NCBI GenBank assembly: GCA_964413425.1
Contig: CAYPST010000112.1
Span: 1-13,355, forward strand
Source of the DNA: DATFLS01 sp964413425
GTDB taxonomy: Bacteria; Fidelibacterota; JAANXI01
Length of the DNA: 13,355 bases
Direction of reading: 5' to 3'
Part shown: piece by piece, positions 6,503-13,355 of the stretch
How the letters are laid out: each line of letters begins with the position of its first letter
Numbering within the stretch: the first letter of the stretch is position 1
Position numbers and translations under genes: made by a program
Notes under the pieces: model-generated
Databases searched by the model: none
What the model was told of the DNA's origin: nothing
What the model saw: only the letters and a program-made list of their open reading frames with translations

Positions 6503-8375
6503 AACCGGAATGGCCGGGAATATCATCACCCTCCTGAAAGTCGCCATAATTCTCTTTTTCGTGGCATGCGGGTTGTACACCATCTGGGAGAACCCCGCAT
6601 TCATGGACAAGTTTTCGGATTTCTCACCGGAAGGACTGGGCGGGGTAGCCATTGCCATGGGCCTGACCTTTATCGCCTTCGAAGGGTATGAAATTATCGT
6701 CCAGGCCGGGGAAGAAGTGCAGAATCCCCGGAAAACCATTCCCAAAGCCGTGTTTTTGTCGCTCCTCATTGTGGTGCCCATTTATATGCTGGTGGCGTTT
6801 GTATTCATTGGTGCCGTCTCGGTACCGGATGGAGTAACCCTGCCGCTCTACCAATGGCTGGGGCAGTTAGGAGAACTCGGGTTGATCGAGGCGGCCGGAC
6901 AGTTCGTGCCCCTGGGGAAATTCATTCTGCTGATCGGCGCCCTGCTCTCCACCATGAGTGCTTTGAATGCCACCACCTTTTCCAGCAGCCGGGTGTCCTT
7001 TGCCATGGGACGGGATAAAAACCTTCCGGATTTGTTCGGAGTTATTCACGGGAAGCGCCACACGCCGATGTGGGCGATTGTCTTCAGCGGGGTCATTATG
7101 ATTGGTGTGTTAACGACCCTGCCGATTCACGATGTGGCTGCGGCCGCAGATATCATGTTTCTTCTCCTGTTTCTGCAGGTCAATGTGGCCATTATCACCA
7201 TCCGGAAGAAATACGGCGAGAAACTGGCGTATGGGTATCTCATTCCCTTCTTTCCGTATGTACCGATCATGGGGATTGCGACCAAGTTTCTCCTGGCCAT
7301 TTACCTGTTTAATTATTCTCCGATTGCCTGGTACTACACTATCGGATGGATCGCAGCCGGGTTGATCCTCTACCGGTTCTATGCCTCGCAGCGGGAGCGG
7401 GAAAAGGAAGTCACACCGGTGATTGTGGAAGAACGGGTGCTGACCACAGAAAATGTATTCCGGGTTCTGGTGGCGGTGGCGAACCCCGAGACGGCCGCTG
7501 GTCTCATCCGACAGGCCGCCAAACTGGCCAAAAAGGAAGACGGTGAATTGCTGCTGCTTCATGTGGTGGTTGTGCCTGCACAGCTGCCACTGGATGCCGG
7601 TCGGGATCTGGTGAAGCAATCCCGGACCGTAATCGATGAAGCCGCGGGGTATGCAGAACAGCTGGACATTCCCGTGTCCACGCTGGTGCGCCTGGCCCAT
7701 GAACCGGCCAGCGCGATTATCCATACAGTGGAGGAGCGCGAAATCGACTATGTGATCCTGGGCTGGCGGGGGAATACCTCCAATCCCTACACACAGATTG
7801 GAGACAATATTGATCGAATCGGCAATTATGCCAACGCCAACGTCGTTATTTTTCAACAGGCGGGAGAGCATCAGCCGTCATCCATCCTGGTGCCCATTTC
7901 CCATGCAAGCCAGGCGCCGCTGGCGGTGGAGGTGGCCTCTCTCTACCTGGACGATGCTCCGGATGTCCACGGTCACCGGGTGCATTTTCTGCATGTGAAT
8001 GCCAGCCGGGAGGATGGAGATCGGGTCTTCCGGCGGATGAAGGAACTCCTGGAGGCCTACCGGACGAGTCAAACATCCCATTCCTTTCCGGACCGGATTG
8101 AGACCGAACTGGTAGTCAGTAAAGCAATACTTCAATCCATCACGAGTGCCTCTGAGCACCACGATTTGATGGTACTGGAGTCCACCCGGGGATTCTGGAG
8201 GCGTCGGCACGTGTTCGGCCAGATGCACAAGGCTATTGCCAGGCTTTCAACCTGTCCGGTGGTCCTGGTGAAGGGGAAAGAAGCGAGGCTCCAATTTGGT
8301 ATTCAGACATTTTTGCAATTCTTCCGCGATATTAACCAGAACGGCAATCAACAACGAAGGACAAAACTGCCATGA
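6453..8375 (+). CDS. APC permease with two C-terminal USP domains, main part
   Basis: The remaining 640 residues of the permease begun at 6017; joined, the protein is about 785 residues. It holds nine membrane helices (TM4-TM12), including LTFIAFEGYEII and LSTMSALNATTFSSSRV, typical of cationic amino-acid transporter-like APC members. After TM12, two tandem universal-stress-protein domains follow, in joined numbering about 480-618 and 620-765; each has the alpha/beta pattern with strands such as VFRVLVAVA and SSILVPIS. USP domains often bind nucleotides and regulate transport. The frame opens at GTG 6453 but no ribosome-binding site precedes it, so this is the downstream half of one gene rather than a separate one. 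Substrate is unknown: amino acids are the usual choice, while K+ is possible because an APC member (KimA of Bacillus) carries K+ and TrkA-N genes lie nearby. The stop overlaps the next start as ATGA. Confidence 0.87.
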   Translation: MVIVLIFLYINYRGASETGMAGNIITLLKVAIILFFVACGLYTIWENPAFMDKFSDFSPEGLGGVAIAMGLTFIAFEGYEIIVQAGEEVQNPRKTIPKAVFLSLLIVVPIYMLVAFVFIGAVSVPDGVTLPLYQWLGQLGELGLIEAAGQFVPLGKFILLIGALLSTMSALNATTFSSSRVSFAMGRDKNLPDLFGVIHGKRHTPMWAIVFSGVIMIGVLTTLPIHDVAAAADIMFLLLFLQVNVAIITIRKKYGEKLAYGYLIPFFPYVPIMGIATKFLLAIYLFNYSPIAWYYTIGWIAAGLILYRFYASQREREKEVTPVIVEERVLTTENVFRVLVAVANPETAAGLIRQAAKLAKKEDGELLLLHVVVVPAQLPLDAGRDLVKQSRTVIDEAAGYAEQLDIPVSTLVRLAHEPASAIIHTVEEREIDYVILGWRGNTSNPYTQIGDNIDRIGNYANANVVIFQQAGEHQPSSILVPISHASQAPLAVEVASLYLDDAPDVHGHRVHFLHVNASREDGDRVFRRMKELLEAYRTSQTSHSFPDRIETELVVSKAILQSITSASEHHDLMVLESTRGFWRRRHVFGQMHKAIARLSTCPVVLVKGKEARLQFGIQTFLQFFRDINQNGNQQRRTKLP

Positions 8376-8680
8376 GTGAACAAGATCTTCAGGATGCAAA
8401 TATTCTCCTTCCACGGGAACTTTGGGGTCGGATGGATCTCCACAGTACAGTCAATACAACCGAACTGATCGGTATCGGAATTTTGGGAGCTATCGCCGCC
8501 TGTCTCATGTACATTGGGGACGGAACCTGGTGGTCGTGGGTCGGGGGCGGGCTCTTTTTCTTCTTTTTTGTGAGTTTTTACCTGATCAGCAATGTCGCTA
8601 TCAAGAAACAAAACCGGCGCCTGGATTTGATGTATAAGGCCTTGCGTAATCACCGGGCGAAAGAACACTCGGAGGAATGA
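8372..8680 (+). CDS. Small two-TM protein coupled to the permease
   Basis: A 102-residue protein with no family that I recognise. A polar N-terminus of about 32 residues is followed by two closely spaced membrane helices (about 33-50 and 54-73, the second with the run LFFFFFVSF) and a strongly basic, charged tail (KKQNRRLDLMYKALRNHRAK). Its ATG overlaps the TGA of the permease gene as ATGA (8372-8375), the usual sign of translational coupling; AAGGA lies about 10 bases upstream. A small subunit or regulator of the transporter is the natural guess from context, with both termini on the cytoplasmic side by the positive-inside rule. An imperfectly terminator-like inverted repeat (8671-8705) covers its stop. 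Confidence 0.75.
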   Translation: MSEQDLQDANILLPRELWGRMDLHSTVNTTELIGIGILGAIAACLMYIGDGTWWSWVGGGLFFFFFVSFYLISNVAIKKQNRRLDLMYKALRNHRAKEHSEE

Positions 8681-8705
8681 ACAGAACAACGTATCCGCTT
8701 CCTCC
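8671..8705 (+). terminator. Inverted repeat at the end of the permease operon
   Basis: GGAGGAA (8671-8677) and TTCCTCC (8699-8705) are perfect 7-base arms separated by 21 bases, and the stop codon of the small membrane protein lies inside. There is no T-run after it, so it is not a standard intrinsic terminator. It may be a weak stop or an mRNA 3'-end stabiliser. Confidence 0.22.
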
Positions 8706-8852
8706 TGGGCGCCCCACATCATATAGTTGACTCATACCCTATTTTCCCGCTTGAAATTCATCCCTGATCTTCCGTAACATCAATCCTACATGATGTGGAT
8801 TAAAAAATCTCCGGATACCTGTGATGTTCTGCCGGGCTCCCGGTCTTGGAGA

Positions 8853-8863
8853 ACTGTTACAGT
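8853..8863. promoter_or_regulatory. Operator-like dyad ACTGT-T-ACAGT
   Basis: A perfect 5-1-5 inverted repeat about 70 bases before the DUF1080 start codon, in a gap of 251 bases. Weak promoter-like hexamers flank it (TTGGAG at 8846-8851 and GATACT at 8868-8873), so a repressor bound here would cover the spacer. Short dyads of this size arise by chance often. Confidence 0.25.
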
Positions 8864-8931
8864 CAGAGATACTGAGAGGTGCAAAAATACTGGTGTGGAT
8901 TCTCATGGAGAAAAGAAAGGAAGGAGCAGGA

Positions 8932-9618
8932 ATGAAGCGAAGAACCAGCACTGTGATTTTTATTTTATTTGCAGCCGTTGCCACCTGTCTGGCAGGGAAT
9001 TCGTTGAATATGGAGTGGGAATCCCTGTTCGACGGGGAATCCCTGGAGGGATGGGTGCAGAGGAACGGCAACGCCCGGTATGAAGTTGAGGACGGGATGA
9101 TTGTGGGCACGTCAGTGAAGGGGGAACCCAACAGCTTTCTGTGCACCGAAGAAGACTACGGCAATTTTGTGCTGGAGCTGGAGTTCATGGTGGATGAAGA
9201 CATGAACTCCGGGGTGCAGATTCGAAGCAACAGCACCGAGGAGTATCGGAACGGCCGGGTTCATGGATACCAGGTGGAAATCGATCCCTCGGATCGGGCC
9301 TGGACCGCCGGGATCTATGATGAAGCCCGCCGCGGCTGGCTGTATGACCTGCGCAATAACGAAGCGGCAAGGAACGCATTCAAACATGGAGAATGGAATC
9401 ATCTGCGGGTTGAGGCTATCGGTGATCACATTCGTACCTGGCTGAACGGCGTACCGGCTGCGCATCTGGTCGATGGGATGACCCGTTCCGGATTCATCGC
9501 CCTCCAGGTGCACAGCAGACCAACCAGTGGGATCCAGGTACGGTGGCGAAACATCAGAATTCTGGACCTGGGCACCACCACGGAATTTCCCCAGGTGATT
9601 CACGGACAGTTCCAATAA
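8932..9618 (+). CDS. Exported 3-keto-disaccharide hydrolase family (DUF1080)
   Basis: A 228-residue exported protein of the 3-keto-disaccharide hydrolase family (PF06439, formerly DUF1080), a LamG-like jelly-roll fold linked to breakdown of 3-keto-glycosides and related glycan degradation. The N-terminus is a signal peptide (residues 1-21, KRR then a hydrophobic stretch). C19 follows V-A-T, a poor lipobox because of threonine at -1, so Sec cleavage after LA is as likely as lipidation. Family signatures are LFDGESLEGW, SGVQIRS, GYQVEID and GIYDEARRGWLYD. The length fits a single domain. The ATG at 8932 is 5 bases after AAGGAG (8921-8926); the in-frame upstream extension lacks both site and homology. 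It precedes a GH35 glycosidase remnant, so this was probably a sugar-utilisation locus. Family is clear, substrate is not. Confidence 0.88.
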   Translation: MKRRTSTVIFILFAAVATCLAGNSLNMEWESLFDGESLEGWVQRNGNARYEVEDGMIVGTSVKGEPNSFLCTEEDYGNFVLELEFMVDEDMNSGVQIRSNSTEEYRNGRVHGYQVEIDPSDRAWTAGIYDEARRGWLYDLRNNEAARNAFKHGEWNHLRVEAIGDHIRTWLNGVPAAHLVDGMTRSGFIALQVHSRPTSGIQVRWRNIRILDLGTTTEFPQVIHGQFQ

Positions 9619-9621
9619 TAC

Positions 9622-9638
9622 CATCCGTCTTCCGGATG
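9622..9638 (+). terminator. Small hairpin after the DUF1080 gene
   Basis: CATCCG (9622-9627), loop TCTTC and CGGATG (9633-9638) form a 6-base-pair hairpin starting 3 bases after the stop codon. The TTC-type loop and position suit a transcript end, but no T-run follows, so termination would be weak or factor-assisted. Confidence 0.35.
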
Positions 9639-9750
9639 AGGAAGGTTCGAAGGGGATACGGATTGTTTTCGTGAATTGCCAAGGCCGGTATTCAGGCAGC
9701 ATATCCCCGGAATCACGGCATAGCAGTAAAATTTTTTGGCTATTAAGTTA

Positions 9751-9833
9751 CCTCAGTTTTTGAGGCGAACAGGGGTCATTGGATGCGCTCTGATAGAATG
9801 ACCCCCTCTGGCTCCCCCCTTCGTAAGGGGGAG
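9751..9833. repeat. Cluster of three hairpins, REP-like dispersed element
   Basis: Three inverted repeats follow each other within 83 bases of a 310-base gene-free gap (9619-9928). They are CCTCA-GTTTT-TGAGG (9751-9765), GGGGTCATT (9772-9780) with AATGACCCC (9797-9805), and CTCCCCC (9812-9818) with GGGGGAG (9827-9833) closed by a small loop. C- and G-run hairpins like the last one are common as dispersed intergenic repeats in bacterial genomes, which is why a REP or MITE-like element is suggested. Only one copy is in the window, so its repeated nature is not shown here. It could also be a double terminator for the DUF1080 transcript. Confidence 0.4.
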
Positions 9834-9928
9834 AACGAGAAAACAGGAGTCAGCAGCATCATTGTATGATCCATCGCCTGAGTACAGTTAATAGTCATAA
9901 AAAATTTTAAAGAAACGGGGGATTGAAC

Positions 9929-10400
9929 ATGAAATCGATCAACCCGGTGAGGTATGGGCTTATCCTGGTTCTCATGGGGATTATTTTGACCATATCCGTA
10001 CCCGAAGTGGGTGCGCTGGAGCCCCCGAAGCAGGCTGTTTCTCCCTCAATTCCTCAATCGCGCAAACACGGTTCAGCCACTCAACTGTTTGTTGATGAGG
10101 AACCGTTTCTGATCCTGGCGGGAGAATTGCATAATTCCAGTTCGTCCAGTCGGAAGTATATGGAACCGATATGGAATAAGCTGGTTGCCCTGAACCTGAA
10201 TACGGTTCTGGCACCGGTCTCCTGGCAGTTGACAGAGCCTGTTGAGGGTCAATTTGATTTCACACTCGTCGATGGACTCGTTGAGCGGCGATGAAACTGC
10301 GGGCGGAGCACGGGTGCATCTGCCGCCCAACTCCTGGGATCACTATGCGGACCCGGAGCAGTTGCGAGTCCTCCGGGCACAGGTGTATAGCTATGAATGA
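9929..10400 (+). pseudogene. GH35-type beta-galactosidase remnant, internal deletion
   Basis: The N-terminus (signal peptide, then LFVDEEPFLILAGELHNSS and LNTVLAPVSWQLTEPVEG) matches the beginning of GH35 beta-galactosidases of the DUF5597 type, which run to about 530-560 residues. The frame ends after about 121 residues at TGA 10292-10294. In the frame one base on, from about 10281 to TGA 10398-10400, comes LSGDETAGGARVHLPP and ending RVLRAQVYSYE. This resembles the extreme C-terminus of the same enzymes (a GD[EQ]T motif, then a final strand ending in YxY). The whole catalytic middle, including both glutamates, is missing and the joint at about 10274-10286 is out of frame. The ATG at 9929 follows a GGGGG stretch (9917-9921) by 7 bases. 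It is a dead gene unless an assembly join created it. Its end is 34 bases from the convergent gene. Confidence 0.7.
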
Positions 10401-10434
10401 CGGGAGTTCCGGTATCCAAACCCGGTTCCACAGA

Positions 10435-11028
10435 TTACTGAATCCCCAGGCGAACCTTGAAGAAGTCAATGGCAAGCTGGACCATCAGGGCATCGATGAG
10501 TTTTTTCAGTTTTGTTTGAGCATCTGCTCCTTCCCGCAGGTAATAATTCCCTTCGGTATTTTCCCAGATGTTGATTTCACTCAGATTGCCAGCCTGGAGC
10601 GTCACATTCAAGGCGGCAATTTCTTTACGGGCCACGATTTTGATATCTAAAATAAGAATTCCCACTTTCTCCCGTTCCGGCGCTTGGGTTTTCATAAGCG
10701 TGAGCACGGAATCTTTCGCCAGTTGTTGAAACGGGATCTTTGTAAAGTTGTTTTTGAAGCGCAGCTTGGCATAGTCGATGACATCCGCACGAGATAATCC
10801 AAGTTCTTTGGTGGCTTTTTCTCCCTCCATTTCACCGGTAGTCCGGATGCGGGCATCAATGACTCCGAAATACTCGATATGCCGGAATCCTTCGTGTTTA
10901 TATTGTTCGGCATACTTCTGCAGTTCATCGATAATGGGATACGGCGTTTGTTGTGCGCCGGCGGGAAACGGGCTCATTGAAATCACTGCTCCGACCACGT
11001 AGGGTGTAATCAAGGCCTGCCATTTCAT
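10435..11028 (-). CDS. Exported protein of unknown function
   Basis: A 197-residue protein that I do not recognise. Residues 1-25 form a signal peptide with a good cleavage site (PAGA before QQTPYP), so the mature part of about 172 residues should be periplasmic or outside the cell. It is a mix of helices and strands: a polar helical stretch (IIDELQKYAEQYKHEG), a possible beta segment around VGILILDIKIVARKEIAALNV, and a hydrophobic helix near the end (LIDALMVQLAIDFFKV). No cysteines are visible. An AGGATAG site lies just upstream of the ATG at 11028. It is downstream of the TolC-family gene on the same strand but 317 bases away, so shared transcription is uncertain. The C-terminus lies next to the glycosidase remnant. 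Confidence 0.75.
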   Translation of the reverse strand: MKWQALITPYVVGAVISMSPFPAGAQQTPYPIIDELQKYAEQYKHEGFRHIEYFGVIDARIRTTGEMEGEKATKELGLSRADVIDYAKLRFKNNFTKIPFQQLAKDSVLTLMKTQAPEREKVGILILDIKIVARKEIAALNVTLQAGNLSEINIWENTEGNYYLREGADAQTKLKKLIDALMVQLAIDFFKVRLGIQ

Positions 11029-11345
11029 GTAACTATCCTTTTGGATTTGGAATTTCTTATTTTCACGCTACTCCCGATCCATTTAAAGCAAACAGGAAGT
11101 TGCATCACTGCGGTTTGTTTCCTGTCTCTGGAGTCCGATGACTTCTGTGGTCTCTCATGCTGCAATCCCATGCCTATCAGGAAGATACGGCATTTGTTTA
11201 AACCAGACAGGTTCGTGCTGCTTCAATGTACTCCCGGGCGGGTGTCCCGGGTATAGGGAAAGATTTATTCTCCTTTGTCTTTCTCCCTTTGAGGAATTGT
11301 GCGATCGCATTGGAGCAGGATCACTTCCCGTGCATCCACAGTACA
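11029..11345. other. Gene-free gap with imperfect repeats and hairpins
   Basis: No supportable gene. Two similar 15-base words, TTTAAAGCAAACAGG (11082-11096) and TTTAAACCAGACAGG (11197-11211), differ at two positions and are 115 bases apart. ACAGGAA with a distant TTCCTGT forms a loose inverted repeat around the first. CCCGGG occurs twice near 11231-11253 and could pair across a 7-base loop. TGCGATCGCA at 11299-11308 is a perfect 10-base palindrome. This gap should contain the promoter of the minus-strand exported protein, but no convincing -10/-35 pair was found. Confidence 0.35.
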
Positions 11346-12854
11346 TTATTGCATCTGTTCGCGAAAGCGATTAATGAGTGCGGTGTTATTTTCATAATCA
11401 TAATAGGTATTGCGCATTAAAGTCAATAGGGATTGACGATATCCCAAATAAGCTTCCAGGAAGTTGAGGTCTGTTTCTCTTTGCCGGTTAATCTGCTGGA
11501 GTAAATCCTGCAGAGAGATTTCCCCTTCCTGATACTGATTGATACTGATGGAGGTGATTTCCCGGGCCATAGCCATATTTTCTCGCATATTGGAAGCTCT
11601 GGACTGGTACTCTTTCAAATTGGTAACCGCATTCTGAATTTCTGATTGGATTTCCGTCTTATTCTCTTCTATGTACAGGTCTCTTTTTTTGATGTTGATT
11701 TTTGCCGCTTCGATGCGTGCATTGCGCTGGCCCCAGTCCCAGATAGGGATATACGCATTGAGGGAGACGGAATAACTGTTATCCTGCTCTTCCCAGAGAT
11801 TCGTGTAGTGCTCATCCTGTTTCTCCAATCCGTATGTCATTTCCAGATTTACCCGGAAAGAATTCCAGCCCCTGGTATTTTCCAGATCAATCTCGTTCAT
11901 TCTCCGGTAGATTTGCTGGAGCCGCATCCGGGGGCGAAGCGTATATCCGTACTCTATCGCCTGGTCGGTATCCACGCCAATTTCGGTGATGGACGGATCC
12001 GGAGTAATGCTGAGAGAATCCTCCTGGTTCAGGCGCAGACGTTGTTTCATTCGGGCCGATTCCAGCCGTATATCGCTCTGATTCTGAGCCAGTTTTTCCC
12101 TGGCATTGGACAATTCCACCTGGACCTGGATGGCTTCGATGGATCGGGAAGTATCCTGCTCCGAAATGGCATTGGCGATTTCAGAGGCGTGTTCCAGGTT
12201 TTCAATGTGACGGGAGTAGATAATGTTTTTATACGCCAGATCATACATTTCATAGTAATCGTCAGCAATCCGGTCGATAATTCTGACCAGGTCCTGAAGG
12301 TAGTCCAGCTCGCGGCGTTCAAGATCCAGCTCGGCGTCCTCGAGATCATTCCTGAGTCGATTGGGTTGAAACAGCGGCTGTTCGAATTTGACAAAGTACC
12401 GGTTATAATAATTGACCGATTGAATCCCCAGTTTCGGGTTTTTCTGATAGTATCGATACACTTTATTATTCAGTGACAGATATCCGTTCGTTGGGTAGCC
12501 GAACAAAATAACCGGCTGCTGGATGGCCAGATTCGCCTGCCACATCCGGGTATTCTGACGGACGAGAATATCTTCCTGGAGCTGCGAATCCCATTTGTAA
12601 TCGGAAATCTGCTGAATGTCCGGTGATTGCAAATTCATGTACACTCTGGATTTCAGACCCGCGCGTTCGGCTTCCAGATATTTGCGCGTTCTCTCGATAC
12701 TCAGCTGCAATTGTCGTACCTGGTAGCTATTGTCCAACGCGATATCGATGGCCGAATCCAGAGTCAGGTCGATAATCCGCTGGGCATAAACAGCCTTTTC
12801 ATTAGTAAAAAATGTGATCCCAAGACAAATAAAAACAATGAACCAACGCTTCAT
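11346..12854 (-). CDS. TolC-family outer-membrane efflux protein
   Basis: A 502-residue outer-membrane protein of the TolC family (OEP), which forms a trimeric channel-tunnel for efflux or type I secretion. A signal peptide (about 1-24, ending AVYA before QRIIDL) is followed by two homologous halves. The first opens with LTLDSAIDIALDNSYQVRQ; the second contains the beta segment and turn PIWDWGQR (W372) and then long coiled-coil helices to the C-terminus (NQYQEGEISLQDLLQQINRQ). Length is normal. The start chosen is the ATG at 12854, preceded by GAGGA at a 5-base spacing; the in-frame ATG at 12866 lacks this. No membrane-fusion or inner-membrane pump gene adjoins it within the window, so its partner is either beyond the right end or elsewhere. 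A TATAAT element lies upstream. Confidence 0.9.
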   Translation of the reverse strand: MKRWFIVFICLGITFFTNEKAVYAQRIIDLTLDSAIDIALDNSYQVRQLQLSIERTRKYLEAERAGLKSRVYMNLQSPDIQQISDYKWDSQLQEDILVRQNTRMWQANLAIQQPVILFGYPTNGYLSLNNKVYRYYQKNPKLGIQSVNYYNRYFVKFEQPLFQPNRLRNDLEDAELDLERRELDYLQDLVRIIDRIADDYYEMYDLAYKNIIYSRHIENLEHASEIANAISEQDTSRSIEAIQVQVELSNAREKLAQNQSDIRLESARMKQRLRLNQEDSLSITPDPSITEIGVDTDQAIEYGYTLRPRMRLQQIYRRMNEIDLENTRGWNSFRVNLEMTYGLEKQDEHYTNLWEEQDNSYSVSLNAYIPIWDWGQRNARIEAAKINIKKRDLYIEENKTEIQSEIQNAVTNLKEYQSRASNMRENMAMAREITSISINQYQEGEISLQDLLQQINRQRETDLNFLEAYLGYRQSLLTLMRNTYYDYENNTALINRFREQMQ

Positions 12855-12906
12855 TTGAATCCTCATCTACAAAATTCCATTACGAGCACTTACAGTTTAC
12901 CTGCTC

Positions 12907-12935
12907 ATTATACAGATACTCAGAATCTAAGGTAA
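12907..12935 (-). promoter_or_regulatory. Candidate promoter for the TolC-family gene
   Basis: On the minus strand a perfect TATAAT (12907-12912) lies about 55 bases before the start codon. With a 17-base spacer the -35 hexamer reads TTACCT (12930-12935), only half matching TTGACA. An inverted repeat ACTCAG/CTGAGT (12918-12923, 12939-12944) brackets the -35 and could be an operator. Confidence 0.4.
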
Positions 12936-13355
12936 ATGCTGAGTTTTTCATAAACCAGAGTACAAGATGGGTGCAATTTTTTATTTATGGGTGTTGCAAA
13001 ATCTTATGATTACCGCGGTCTTCCCTCAAAGAATTTCTTTATCCCAAATAGGAAAGAAAATACTCACGAACCGCCGGGAAAAACAACAGGAAATTCCAAA
13101 ATTCCGGGATAGTGTCAATATTGTTAAATTCTGAATGAGTCTGTTTAGAAAACGCCTCGCCCCGAAGAATCATTTGGGGTAACATACAAGGGATGCCTTT
13201 GGCAAAGAGATCCCGTGACGACGGGACAAAGACAATTGAACAGATATCTGCCACTATCCCGTCATACATTTGACGTCTATCTTAGATGCATAATAACCAG
13301 AACCCAAATTGAGCGATTTATGGAAATAAATCGCTCAATCGACAAAGAAAATGTT
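12936..13355. other. Gene-free right end with hairpins
   Basis: Nothing here could be supported as a gene. A 76-codon open frame on the minus strand (13039-13269) has no ribosome-binding site and no recognisable domain. Visible structure: a loose direct repeat ATGGGTGCAA (12967-12976) and ATGGGTGTTGCAA (12987-12999), a short hairpin TCCCGT-GACG-ACGGGA (13211-13226), and a long hairpin at 13308-13339 listed separately. Confidence 0.4.
13308..13339. terminator. Perfect 13-bp hairpin near the right edge
   Basis: ATTGAGCGATTTA (13308-13320) and TAAATCGCTCAAT (13327-13339) are exact complements around a TGGAAA loop. On the minus strand it is followed by TTGGGTT, on the plus strand by a non-T stretch, so a terminator for a gene entering from the right on the minus strand is the better reading. 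An operator or dispersed repeat is also possible. Confidence 0.4.

Noticed and set aside
7110..7871. Minus-strand open frame of 253 codons inside the permease gene
   Set aside because: Antisense to well-conserved membrane and USP coding sequence; its translation is low-complexity shadow sequence rich in H, R and G.
10291..10650. Plus-strand open frame of 119 codons after the GH35 remnant
   Set aside because: It begins out of frame with the GH35 tail and then runs antisense to the exported protein on the minus strand.
11299..11308. GCGATCGC palindrome, as in cyanobacterial HIP1 repeats
   Set aside because: I noticed it only here, whereas HIP1 is defined by very frequent occurrence; nothing else here suggests a cyanobacterium.
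11646..12476. Plus-strand open frame of 276 codons opposite the TolC gene
   Set aside because: The minus-strand frame carries the signal peptide and TolC motifs; the plus-strand frame is its shadow, without a ribosome-binding site.
13039..13269. Minus-strand open frame of 76 codons at the right end
   Set aside because: No Shine-Dalgarno sequence precedes the ATG, and no domain, signal peptide or membrane segment of convincing kind is visible.

Overview
The window comes from a Gram-negative bacterium of moderate G+C content. It encodes a TolC-type outer-membrane protein, Sec-type signal peptides and a membrane sensor kinase with a periplasmic domain. Most genes have strong Shine-Dalgarno sequences (AGGAAGG, AAAGGAGG, AAAGGAAG), which argues against a typical Bacteroidota. 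The gene mix would suit an uncultured FCB-type lineage such as Neomarinimicrobiota, Calditrichota or KSB1-like, but that placement is a guess. No rRNA, tRNA, CRISPR array or intact insertion sequence was seen.

Left part (1-5390) is signalling. After a gene-poor lead-in, an NtrC-class regulator closely resembling AlgB (420-1778) is followed by a KinB-like histidine kinase (1956-3833). The kinase overlaps a second response regulator that has TPR-like repeats instead of a DNA-binding domain (3826-4491). Two tandem, single-domain TrkA-N (RCK-N) proteins follow (4532-4954 and 4965-5390). The gap between regulator and kinase holds two identical dyads, TTGCA-N3-TGCAA, centred 31 bp apart, plus a weak sigma-54-like element. 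This looks like a site where the upstream regulator could control the kinase operon.

Middle part (5391-8680) is membrane proteins: a small two-TM protein with a split zinc ribbon, then a large APC-superfamily permease with two C-terminal universal-stress-protein (USP) domains, then a small two-TM protein joined to it by an ATGA overlap. The permease reading frame is broken by one extra G in a G5 run at 6449-6453. The arrangement suggests, without proving, a cation or amino-acid transport module under nucleotide or redox sensing by the TrkA-N pair and phosphorelay control by the two-component genes.

Right part (8681-13355) is carbohydrate and envelope functions. A secreted 3-keto-disaccharide hydrolase family (DUF1080) protein (8932-9618) is followed by a cluster of hairpins and then a GH35-type beta-galactosidase remnant (9929-10400). 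The remnant keeps the N-terminus and the extreme C-terminus but has lost the catalytic middle and the joint is out of frame. On the minus strand are an unrecognised exported protein (10435-11028) and a TolC-family outer-membrane protein (11346-12854). The last 500 bases contain no gene that can be supported, only a few hairpins and a TATAAT-type promoter for the TolC gene.
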